From NCBI RefSeq assembly GCF_009831455.1, contig NZ_WOWO01000001.1:62001-126000 (forward strand): a stretch of DNA of 64,000 nt, given 5' to 3'. Under the pieces are notes generated by a model. That model saw nothing but the letters and a program-made list of their open reading frames with translations, was not told the origin of the DNA and did no database searches. Numbering within the stretch: position 1 is the first letter of the stretch; each line of letters starts with the position of its first letter. The translations under genes and the position numbers were made by a program. Shown one piece after another: positions 56,857 through 64,000 of this stretch. This DNA is from Salinirussus salinus (GTDB taxonomy: Archaea; Halobacteriota; Halobacteria; Halobacteriales; Haloarculaceae).

Positions 56857-58893
56857 GTGTCACAGCAGGTCGAGCGCGTCGACACCGTCTTCCTCCACGA
56901 GGACGGCGAGGAGTTCCGGGTCGTCGCCAGCCGGGACGGCGACCGGGTCTTCCGGGGCCGGCTGGAGGTCACAGAGCGCGACGCCGGCCCCCGGCCGGCC
57001 CGGCTCCGGGTGACTGACGGGTCCAGCGAACAGCTGTACAGCCCCGACGAGTTCGTCGACCTGGCCCGCGGGGCCGCCCGGATCCGCGTCTCCGAGCAGA
57101 CTTCCCCGGCCGGCCGGGCGACCATCCGGGAGCTGCTCGACGCCTACCAGCTCGAGGCGAAGGTGGTCCGGACCTGCCGGTACTGCGCCAACAGCGGCCG
57201 CTACTCCCCGATCACCGCCGAGACAGCCATCAGCGCCGACGGGGAGGCCATCTGCCCGGACTGTGCCCGCGCGGAGCTCGACCGCGAACTCGCGTATCGG
57301 GGAGAGATCACCGGCTCGGCGCGGGACCGCCTGGAGGACCTGCTCCTGGAGGTCCAGGACCTGGACCGGATCACCGACCTGCTCTCGGGGGAACTCGACC
57401 CCGACCTGACGAAGTTCGACGAGATCAGCGCGACCGTCGACGAGGTCGACCCCGTGCCGACCGCCGAGCTGAGCCTCCACCCGGGCATCCAGTCGAAACT
57501 GGAGGAGCGGTTCGACACCCTCCTGCCGGTCCAGAGCCTGGCCGTCGAGAACGGCGCCACCGAGGGCCAAGACCAGCTCGTCGTGAGCGCCACGGCGACC
57601 GGGAAGACGCTCGTGGGGGAGATGGCCGGGCTGGACCGCGTCCTGAATGGCGAGGGGAAGATGCTCTTTCTCGTCCCGCTGGTCGCGCTGGCAAACCAGA
57701 AGTACGAGCAGTTCCAGGAGCGCTACGGCGATATCGCGGACGTGACGCTGCGGGTCGGCGCCAGCCGGATCAACGACGACGGCTCCGGGTTCGACCCCTC
57801 CGCGGACATCGTCGTCGGGACCTACGAGGGAGTCGACCACGCGCTCCGGACCGGTCGCGACCTGGGCGAGGTGGGGACGGTCGTCATCGACGAGGTCCAC
57901 ACCCTGGGCGAGCCAGAGCGGGGCCACCGGCTCGACGGCCTCATCGCCCGCCTGAAAGACTACTGCCGGCAACGGGGAACCGACGCCCAGTGGGTCTACC
58001 TGTCGGCGACGGTCGGTAACCCGGGGGCGCTGGCGGAGGCGCTGGAGGCGACGCTCATCGAGTTCGAGGAGCGCCCGGTCCCGATCGAGCGCCACGTCAC
58101 CTTCCTCGACGGCCGCGAGAAGATAGACGTCGAGAACCGGCTCGTCAGGCGGGCTTTCGACAGCAAATCCAGCAAGGGCTACCGGGGGCAGACGATAATC
58201 TTCACCAACTCCCGGCGGCGGTGTCACGAGATCTCCCGGCGGCTGGAGTACGACTCCGCCCCATACCACGCCGGCCTGGACAACAAACGCCGCTCCCGCG
58301 TCGAGGGGCAGTTCGCCGACCAGGAGCTCGCAGCCGTGGTGACGACCGCCGCGCTGGCGGCGGGGGTCGACTTCCCGGCCTCGCAGGTGATATTCGACTC
58401 GCTGGCGATGGGGATCGAGTGGCTCTCCGTCCAGGAGTTCAGCCAGATGCTCGGCCGGGCCGGCCGCCCCGACTACCACGACAAGGGGACGGTCTACCTG
58501 CTCGTCGAGCCCGACGGCACCTACCACAACTCACAGGAGATGACCGAGGACGAGGTGGCCTTCAAGCTCCTGAAGGGGGAGATGGAGCCCGTCCGGACCC
58601 GCTACGACGGCCCCGCCGCGGTCGAGGAGACGCTGGCGAACATCACCGTCGCGGGCTCGCGGGCCAAGGCGCTCAACGAGTCGATGGTCGGGGAGGTCCC
58701 GACCAAACACGCCCTCGGAAAACTCATCGAGTACGGCTTCATCGACGGGCTGGAGCCGACGCCGCTGGGGCGGGCGGTGACCCGACACTTCCTCTCGCCG
58801 GGGGACGCCTTCGCCATCCTCGACAGCCTCCGGAAGGGCGAGGACGCCTACGACCTCGTCGCCCGGATGGAGCTGCGCGAGGACGACCGGTAG
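56857..58893 (+). CDS. Ski2-like DEAD/DEAH-box helicase with N-terminal zinc domain
   Basis: A 678-residue SF2 helicase. The N-terminal about 140 residues include a zinc-finger-like CRYC (107-110) and CPDC (133-136). Walker A SATATGKTLVGEM (Lys250), DEVH box (345-348), SAT motif YLSATVGNP, motif IV region IIFTNSRRRCHEISRRLEYD, motif VI QMLGRAGRPDYHDKG. The winged-helix-like C-terminus ends EDAYDLVARMELREDD. The helicase core most resembles Ski2/Hel308-like archaeal enzymes that act on RNA or branched DNA. GTG 56857 is the start. Confidence 0.88.
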   Translation: MSQQVERVDTVFLHEDGEEFRVVASRDGDRVFRGRLEVTERDAGPRPARLRVTDGSSEQLYSPDEFVDLARGAARIRVSEQTSPAGRATIRELLDAYQLEAKVVRTCRYCANSGRYSPITAETAISADGEAICPDCARAELDRELAYRGEITGSARDRLEDLLLEVQDLDRITDLLSGELDPDLTKFDEISATVDEVDPVPTAELSLHPGIQSKLEERFDTLLPVQSLAVENGATEGQDQLVVSATATGKTLVGEMAGLDRVLNGEGKMLFLVPLVALANQKYEQFQERYGDIADVTLRVGASRINDDGSGFDPSADIVVGTYEGVDHALRTGRDLGEVGTVVIDEVHTLGEPERGHRLDGLIARLKDYCRQRGTDAQWVYLSATVGNPGALAEALEATLIEFEERPVPIERHVTFLDGREKIDVENRLVRRAFDSKSSKGYRGQTIIFTNSRRRCHEISRRLEYDSAPYHAGLDNKRRSRVEGQFADQELAAVVTTAALAAGVDFPASQVIFDSLAMGIEWLSVQEFSQMLGRAGRPDYHDKGTVYLLVEPDGTYHNSQEMTEDEVAFKLLKGEMEPVRTRYDGPAAVEETLANITVAGSRAKALNESMVGEVPTKHALGKLIEYGFIDGLEPTPLGRAVTRHFLSPGDAFAILDSLRKGEDAYDLVARMELREDDR

Positions 58894-58950
58894 CCCGGCC
58901 GCCGACTCGTCGGGCCCGGCAGAACCCCCACCCGGGGCGCGGCCTTTTTG

Positions 58951-60852
58951 ATGCCAGCGGGCGACCCCCGGCACGTGCCAGCCGTCACCGCCGGGACCGT
59001 CGTCGTGTTCGTTCTCATCCTCGCCGCGCTGGTGCTGTTTGCCACCGAGCCGGTCCCGGTCGACGTGACGGCGCTGACGCTTCTGGTCGCACTGGTACTC
59101 GTCGACCCGGTCACGCAGGGAATGGCCGACGCCGGGCTGCTCGCCGAGCCGGTCTACGTGCTCCGGAGCCCCGGCGAGGACGTGGCCGCGGCGACCGCGC
59201 GGGGGCTCTCTGGCTTTGCCTCGAGTGCGACGATCACCGTGCTGGCGATGTTCATCCTCTCGGGAGGGGTCCAGCGGACCGGCGTCGTCCAGCGGCTGGG
59301 CGAGCGGGTCGCCGGCCTGACCGGCGACAGCGAGGGTCGCCAGGTCGCCGCGACGATCGGTATCGTCAGCCCGCTGTCGGGGTTCATCAACAACACTGCC
59401 GCGGTCGCGGTCCTGCTGCCGATGGTGAGCGACCTGGCCCACAAGACCCGCAACTCCCCCTCGAAGCTGCTGCTCCCGCTCTCGTATGCCTCGATGTTCG
59501 GCGGCATGTTGACCCTGATCGGCACCTCGACGAACATCCTCGCCAGCGAGCTGTACGCGGAGTTTTCCGGCCGCCCGTTCTCGATGTTCGAGTTCACGCA
59601 GCTGGGGGTGGTCGTGACCGTCGTCGGCGCGGCATACCTGCTGACCGTCGGCCGGTGGCTCACCCCGACCCGGATCGAACCCGAGGCGGACCTGACCTCG
59701 GAGTTCGGGCTCGAGGAGTATCTCACCGAGGTCGTCGTCCGGGAGGATTCCGTGCTCGTGGGCAAGACCGTCAGCGAGGGGCTCTCGGCCGTGGAGTTCG
59801 ACGTCGACGTCCTCCAGCTCGTCCGGGACGGACGGGCCTTCGCCGAGCCGCTCGAGCCCAAGACCATCCGGGCCGGCGACGTCCTGGCGGTCCGGGTCGA
59901 CCGCGACACGCTGGTCGACCTGCTCGACGCCGAGGGGCTCGACGTCCTGGCGGACGTGGAGGTGACCGACGAGGAGCTGGAGGCGCCCGACGAGGCGAGC
60001 AACCTCGTCGAGGTGGTCGTCGCGCCCGGCTCCCGGCTGGTCGGGGAGTCGCTGGCCGGGATGGCCTTCCGCCAGCAGTACGACGCCACCGTCCTCGCGC
60101 TCCGGCGTGGCGGCGAGCTGATCCGCGAGCGGATGGACGACCTCACCCTCCGGGTGGGGGACACGCTGCTGGTCCAGGGTGCCTCCGAGAGCCTGACTCG
60201 GCTGGAGGACAACCCCGACTTCATCGTCGCCCAGGAGATCGAGCGCCCGGACGTCCGCTCCTCGAAGACGCCCGTCGCGGTCGGGCTGGTGGCCGCCGTC
60301 GTCGGGCTGGCGGCGCTGACCCCTATCCCGATCGTCGCCGCCGCCCTCGCGGGGGCGCTGGGGATGGTGCTGACCGGCTGTCTCCGGCCGACCGAGGTGT
60401 ACGACACCGTCCAGTGGGACGTGATCTTCCTGCTTGCGGGGGTGATCCCGCTTGGGCTCGCGCTGGAGACCACCGGCGGGGCGGCACTCATCGCGGATGG
60501 CGTCGTGGCTGCCTCGGCTACCCTCCCCGCGGTCGCCGTCCTCGGGTTGCTCTACGTGATCACCGCCGTCCTCACGAACATCGTCTCGAACAACGCGAGC
60601 GTCGTGTTGATGGTCCCGGTGGCCATCGAGGTGGCCGGCAAGCTCCCCGGGGACGCCGCGCTCGCGTTCGTGCTCGCGGTGACGTTCGCCGCCTCGACGG
60701 CCTTCATGACGCCGGTGGGATACCAGACCAACCTCTTCGTCTACGGGCCCGGCGGGTACCGCTTCACCGACTACGTCCGCGTCGGCGGCCCGCTGCAGGC
60801 CATCTTCACCGTCGTGACGACACTCGGCATCGCCTTCTTCTGGGGCGTATGA
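58951..60852 (+). CDS. SLC13/DASS-family transporter with TrkA-C domains
   Basis: A 633-residue membrane protein. Two halves of the SLC13 (ArsB/NhaD-type) transporter flank two cytosolic RCK_C (TrkA-C) domains (about 250-430). The conserved ion-binding hairpins appear as SGFINNTAAVAVLLPM in the first half and VSNNASVVLMVPVAIEVAGK in the second. The fold carries dicarboxylates, citrate, sulfate or arsenite with Na+. Start ATG 58951; TTG 58948 or GTG 58975 are alternatives. Confidence 0.88.
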   Translation: MPAGDPRHVPAVTAGTVVVFVLILAALVLFATEPVPVDVTALTLLVALVLVDPVTQGMADAGLLAEPVYVLRSPGEDVAAATARGLSGFASSATITVLAMFILSGGVQRTGVVQRLGERVAGLTGDSEGRQVAATIGIVSPLSGFINNTAAVAVLLPMVSDLAHKTRNSPSKLLLPLSYASMFGGMLTLIGTSTNILASELYAEFSGRPFSMFEFTQLGVVVTVVGAAYLLTVGRWLTPTRIEPEADLTSEFGLEEYLTEVVVREDSVLVGKTVSEGLSAVEFDVDVLQLVRDGRAFAEPLEPKTIRAGDVLAVRVDRDTLVDLLDAEGLDVLADVEVTDEELEAPDEASNLVEVVVAPGSRLVGESLAGMAFRQQYDATVLALRRGGELIRERMDDLTLRVGDTLLVQGASESLTRLEDNPDFIVAQEIERPDVRSSKTPVAVGLVAAVVGLAALTPIPIVAAALAGALGMVLTGCLRPTEVYDTVQWDVIFLLAGVIPLGLALETTGGAALIADGVVAASATLPAVAVLGLLYVITAVLTNIVSNNASVVLMVPVAIEVAGKLPGDAALAFVLAVTFAASTAFMTPVGYQTNLFVYGPGGYRFTDYVRVGGPLQAIFTVVTTLGIAFFWGV

Positions 60853-60897
60853 TCGAGCCGCCCGAACCGACAAGTCTCCCGGCCCCGTAACGTCCCT

Positions 60898-61278
60898 GTG
60901 CCAACCGTCGAGTTCGAGGACGCGACTGGCGAGCGGACGACCGTCGAGTGTGCGGCCGGAGCGACGCTCCGGGACGCCCTCCTGGCAGCCGACCTCCCGG
61001 TCCACAACGGGCCGCGGCTCGTCTCCTGTCACGGCCACGGGTCGTGTGGGACCTGTGCCGTCGCAGTCGATGGACGGGTCGAGCCGCCCGCGCCGGCCGG
61101 CCGCGAGCGGGTCCGTCTGTCCGTGCCGCCACACGACCCCGGTTCGGGGCTCCGCCTGGCCTGTCAGGTGACCGTCGAGGACGACCTCCTGGTCAGGAAG
61201 AGGAGCGGCTTCTGGGGGCACCACGCCACCGACGGCGACACCGGTGCCGGCGGCGAAGCCGACGGCCGCCAGGACTGA
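60898..61278 (+). CDS. 2Fe-2S ferredoxin
   Basis: A 126-residue plant-type ferredoxin. The cluster ligands are Cys residues in CHGHGSCGTC and later LACQV. The first 90 residues are the classical ferredoxin fold; the C-terminal about 30 residues are basic then Gly/Asp-rich. It could donate electrons to a monooxygenase or other redox enzyme; the UbiA gene next to it is a candidate pathway partner by position only. GTG start 60898. Follows the transporter with a 45-bp gap. Confidence 0.88.
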   Translation: MPTVEFEDATGERTTVECAAGATLRDALLAADLPVHNGPRLVSCHGHGSCGTCAVAVDGRVEPPAPAGRERVRLSVPPHDPGSGLRLACQVTVEDDLLVRKRSGFWGHHATDGDTGAGGEADGRQD

Positions 61279-61285
61279 GCCGCCG

Positions 61286-62173
61286 ATGCTCCGGGAGTCT
61301 CGTACCGTCCTGCGGACGCTCTGGGCGGCGAGCCGCCCGGCGCAGCTGTTGCTGGTCCTCGGGGTCTACCTGCTGGGGGTGAAGGCCGCGGACGCGCTCG
61401 GGGGCACCGTCGACGCCGCCGGGGTCGCCGCGGGCGCGGCCGCGCTCCTGCCCGTCGCCGCCAGCGTCCACTACGCCAACGAGTACGCCGACCACGAGAC
61501 CGACGCGCTGACCGAGCGGACACCCTTCTCCGGCGGCAGCGGCGCGTTACAGGCCAGCGGACTCGACCGCTCGGTGCTGCTCCGGGCGGGCGCGGCCTGC
61601 CTGTTCGCCGGCAGCGCCCTGGCGGCAGGCCTGGTCGCGACGGGACTGCTCGACGGACGCGCCCTCGCCCTGATCGCCGTCGTCGCGGCCTTCGGCTGGC
61701 AGTACTCCGTCGGCCCGCTCCGGCTGGCCTGGCGGGGGCTGGGCGAACTCGACAACGCCGCGCTGGGCGGGCTGGCGCTGCCGGCCTACGGGGCGGCGGC
61801 CATCGGCGGCCCGACAGGTCGGGTCGCGCTCGTCTCGGTCCCCTTCTTTCTGGTCGTCCTGTTGAACCTCTTTGCGACCCAGTGGCCCGACCGCGAGGCC
61901 GACGCCGCGGTCGGCAAGCGGACCCTGGCCGTCCGGTGGCCCCGCCGGCGGCTCCGGGCGGCCTACACCCTCGTCGGCGCGGCCGCAGCCGGCTCGCTTC
62001 TGGCGCTGCACCCGGACCCGCTGCCGACGCCAGTCGCGCTCGGGAGTCTGGTCGCCGTCCCGCCGCTGGTGGTGGGCTGGACGGGGTACACCCGCCGCCG
62101 GGTCCCGTGGCCGACCGTGACCGGGATGGTCGCGCTGGCGGCCGGCCAGTTCGCCGGCTGGTGTCTGGTTTAG
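61286..62173 (+). CDS. UbiA-family prenyltransferase
   Basis: A 295-residue membrane enzyme that attaches a prenyl chain to an aromatic or other acceptor, as in menaquinone or archaeal lipid synthesis. Aspartate-rich motif 1 is NEYADHETDALTERTPFSGG (NxxxDxxxD), and motif 2 is the TQWPDREADAAVGKRTLAV block (DxxxD). About eight hydrophobic helices. ATG 61286. Overlaps the convergent DUF547 gene by 4 bp at their ends. Its substrate is not identified; MenA-like enzymes are the best guess. Confidence 0.88.
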   Translation: MLRESRTVLRTLWAASRPAQLLLVLGVYLLGVKAADALGGTVDAAGVAAGAAALLPVAASVHYANEYADHETDALTERTPFSGGSGALQASGLDRSVLLRAGAACLFAGSALAAGLVATGLLDGRALALIAVVAAFGWQYSVGPLRLAWRGLGELDNAALGGLALPAYGAAAIGGPTGRVALVSVPFFLVVLLNLFATQWPDREADAAVGKRTLAVRWPRRRLRAAYTLVGAAAAGSLLALHPDPLPTPVALGSLVAVPPLVVGWTGYTRRRVPWPTVTGMVALAAGQFAGWCLV

Positions 62174-62922
62174 TGTGGAGCCCGCTCGCGCTCGGCGTAC
62201 GCCCCGGGGTCGAACGACCAGTCCCACTCCCGGTAGGACAGCGACGGGGTCGCGCCCCTGGGGATCCGGTCGTACCGCCGGAGGAAGTCGTATATCCCGC
62301 GCTTGCCGCCGAAGTCCCCGCGGAACCACAGCATCACCCGCGGCACCAGCGCCGCGTCGGCCGCGGGGTCGTAGTCGACGTGTTCCTCGAGGTATCCGCG
62401 GGTCGCCAGGTCCAGTTGCTCGTCGACGGCCTCGCGGGTGTAGGCGGCGACGGGCGGACAGCTCTCGGCCCCGCAGTTCAGCGCGAAGTGGACCCGGGGG
62501 TCCCGCTCGTCGGGGGCGTGTCTGTCGGCGAACGCGCTCCGGAGCGGCCCGGGCACCCGGAGATAGCCCAGCGCGAGCTTGTGGTACGACCGCCGGAGGA
62601 CCGCGTGCTCGATGTCGTCGAGGCTCAGCGGCCGGCCGGCGACCGCCACCAGGTCGGCCGTGAAGAACTGCCGTCGGTTGTCGTACCGCGACGGGTCGGC
62701 CGCGAGCGCCCGCTGGGTGGCCGCGTTGTAGACGTTGGTCCAGAAGGCCAGCCGCGCGGGGTCGGTGTCGAGCGCCGCCGCGAGCTCCCGGTCGCCGAGG
62801 TCGGCGAGGTCGGCCGCCGGCCCGGCGGTGGGCTCCCCCCGCCGGACGGCCAGCAGGAACTCCGCCGAGAGCGTGACTGGGTCGGCGTCGGTCACGTCCC
62901 CCGGTACGGGCCACGCCCTCAT
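62170..62922 (-). CDS. DUF547 domain protein
   Basis: A 250-residue protein of the DUF547 family, functionally uncharacterised. The N-terminal part LSAEFLLAVRRGEPTAG leads to the family core AFWTNVYNAATQRAL, then VHFALNCGAESCPP with a CGAESC pair and KRGIYDFLRRYDRIP. ATG 62922 is chosen. Convergent with the UbiA gene, with stops overlapping by 4 bp. Confidence 0.85.
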   Translation of the reverse strand: MRAWPVPGDVTDADPVTLSAEFLLAVRRGEPTAGPAADLADLGDRELAAALDTDPARLAFWTNVYNAATQRALAADPSRYDNRRQFFTADLVAVAGRPLSLDDIEHAVLRRSYHKLALGYLRVPGPLRSAFADRHAPDERDPRVHFALNCGAESCPPVAAYTREAVDEQLDLATRGYLEEHVDYDPAADAALVPRVMLWFRGDFGGKRGIYDFLRRYDRIPRGATPSLSYREWDWSFDPGAYAERERAPH

Positions 62923-62959
62923 GACCGTTCGGCCGGCGTATCCCGGCAGCGCACGCGGG

Positions 62960-63661
62960 TCAGCCGTACCGCTCCGCGAGGTCGCGTTTCGTGTCGGCGA
63001 TGACGGCCTCCTCGGCACGCCGCATCGCACGCAGCGCCTCGTCGGTGTAGTCTACCTCGACGGTCGGGAGCCCGCCCAGTGTCGCTCCGAGCCCCGCGAG
63101 CCCGCCCAGCACCTCGCCGGGGTCGAACGTGACTGCCATCCGGAACGCCCCCGGATGGTCGCGGAGCGGCCCCGTGAACGCGAAGTGGTTCTCGACGAGC
63201 GCGACCGCCTCCTCGTGGGGGAGTGTCGCCGTCACGGCGGGCCAGAACGCCTCCTGCTCGGCGGCCACCAGCGGGGCGATAGCCTCGCCGAAGCGACGCT
63301 GGCGCTCGACCAGCCGGTCGCGGACCCGGCCGCGCCGCTCGGCCGGCAGGTCCGGCCGGAGCGCGTCGTCGTAGGCGTCGGCCGCCAGCAGGGGTTCGCG
63401 GTAGCCCTCGATGTCGTCGCCGCTCTCGACGAAGTCGAGCAGCGTCTCGAATTGGTCGAGGACCTGCGCCCGGTGGGCGTCGAGCTCCGGGCGGACGACC
63501 CGCTCGCGGAGCAGGTCCGAGTTCCCCAGCAGCCTGTCGACGACCCCGCTGCCGGGGCCACCCTCCCGGAGCGCCCGGGCGACCCGGAAGGCCTCGGCCG
63601 TCCGGTCGAGCGCCCGGTCGACGTACCGCTCGAATCCCTCGCGGACTGCGGCGCGTGTCAC
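62960..63661 (-). CDS. uncharacterised haloarchaeal helical protein
   Basis: A 233-residue protein I do not recognise. GTG 63661 (VTRAAVREGFERYVDRALDR) is chosen because upstream in-frame residues look non-coding. The body is acidic and helical (ADAYDDALRPDLPAERRGRV, LVERQRRFGEAIAPLVAAEQ) and ends RDLAERYG; the last third has beta-strand segments AFRMAVTFDPGEV and LPTVEVDYTDEA. It precedes the DUF547 gene by 37 bp in the same direction. Function unknown. Confidence 0.65.
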   Translation of the reverse strand: MTRAAVREGFERYVDRALDRTAEAFRVARALREGGPGSGVVDRLLGNSDLLRERVVRPELDAHRAQVLDQFETLLDFVESGDDIEGYREPLLAADAYDDALRPDLPAERRGRVRDRLVERQRRFGEAIAPLVAAEQEAFWPAVTATLPHEEAVALVENHFAFTGPLRDHPGAFRMAVTFDPGEVLGGLAGLGATLGGLPTVEVDYTDEALRAMRRAEEAVIADTKRDLAERYG

Positions 63662-63782
63662 ACCTCCGGTAGGGCCGGAGTCCGCTTGTAGCTGACGCCG
63701 ACAGGGAACGCGGGTGAGTGCCCGTCCGGACGACGCGCGTCTGACCGGGGTTTTTGTCCCCCGGCGGTCGATGTGGGCAACG

Positions 63783-63965
63783 ATGACCGACCAGTCGCTC
63801 GACCTGACGGAGGTCACCGTCGAGTTCGACGAGGAGGTCCTCGAGCAGGTCGACGAACTCGCCTTCCGCGACCACCGCGACCACCGCGAGGCGGCGGTCC
63901 GGGAGCTGCTCGACCAGTGGTTGAAAGCACACGCCGCGGAACGCGGTTCGGGGGAGACCGAGTAG
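63783..63965 (+). CDS. small ribbon-helix-helix-like protein
   Basis: 60 residues: VTVEFDEEVLEQVDELAF then RDHRDHREAAVRELLDQWLK, a strand plus two helices in the CopG/Arc pattern. Likely a small DNA-binding regulator. ATG 63783. Divergent from the uncharacterised gene at 62960-63661; lies close to the right edge, so operon partners may be outside the window. Confidence 0.7.
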   Translation: MTDQSLDLTEVTVEFDEEVLEQVDELAFRDHRDHREAAVRELLDQWLKAHAAERGSGETE

Positions 63966-64000
63966 CCGCGGACTCACCGATACCCGGCTCGGAGCCACAG

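Overview
The window comes from a haloarchaeon (class Halobacteria). The DNA is very GC-rich, the proteins are strongly acidic (Asp/Glu-rich), and many genes carry a TATA-like box 26-30 bp before the start codon, as expected for leaderless archaeal transcripts. Information-processing genes are archaeal: RadA, single-subunit haloarchaeal RPA with its partner, NMD3, an SMC-related protein with RdfA, and tRNA-His with an encoded G-1 and no CCA. Secreted proteins use Tat signals with a lipobox. The species cannot be fixed from the window alone.

Layout. 1-2.3 kb: two tandem Tat-lipoprotein receptors of the branched-chain amino-acid/amide ABC class. 2.4-16.8 kb: a fatty-acid catabolic island with three acyl-CoA dehydrogenases, two acyl-CoA ligases, an ACAD10-type phosphotransferase with a small coupled partner, an enoyl-CoA hydratase and a 3-hydroxyacyl-CoA dehydrogenase. 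No thiolase or electron-transfer flavoprotein is present. Inside it sits a chromosome/cell-shape module (RdfA, an SMC-related protein and an Lrp-like regulator). 17-25.8 kb: a small membrane zinc-ribbon protein, a winged-helix regulator beside an ABC-2 exporter, and a run of metabolic enzymes (two related SDRs, aldo/keto reductase, MBL hydrolase, DapA-family aldolase, PaaI thioesterase).

25.9-32.3 kb: a molybdenum/selenium-cofactor and formate dehydrogenase block (YqeC, MobA, a NuoF-like subunit, a large FdhA/NuoG-type catalytic subunit). The NuoF-like protein has lost two of four iron-sulfur ligands and the recognisable NADH/FMN motifs, so it is probably not an ordinary diaphorase. 32.3-45.8 kb: membrane and envelope functions, small haloarchaeal DUF proteins and assorted enzymes, including a putative Nmad3-type nucleotide-modification protein and a DUF4097 lipoprotein.

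45.8-64 kb: genome maintenance and RNA genes mixed with metabolism: radA, nmd3, a sugar nucleotidyltransferase, an AMP-forming acyl-CoA synthetase, rpa3-rpap3 preceded by a 15-codon leaderless upstream ORF, a ribbon-helix-helix coiled-coil protein, tRNA-His, cytidylate kinase, a Ski2-like helicase, a SLC13-type transporter, a 2Fe-2S ferredoxin, a UbiA prenyltransferase, a DUF547 protein and two small genes at the right edge.

No CRISPR array, transposase, integrase, rRNA or replication origin was seen. The observations most worth a second look are the degenerate NuoF-like subunit of the formate dehydrogenase, the upstream ORF that overlaps the RPA start, the operator-like palindromes that sit between TATA box and start codon at fatty-acid genes, a gene-conversion patch between the two receptor genes, and several short phased or tandem repeats in regulatory gaps.
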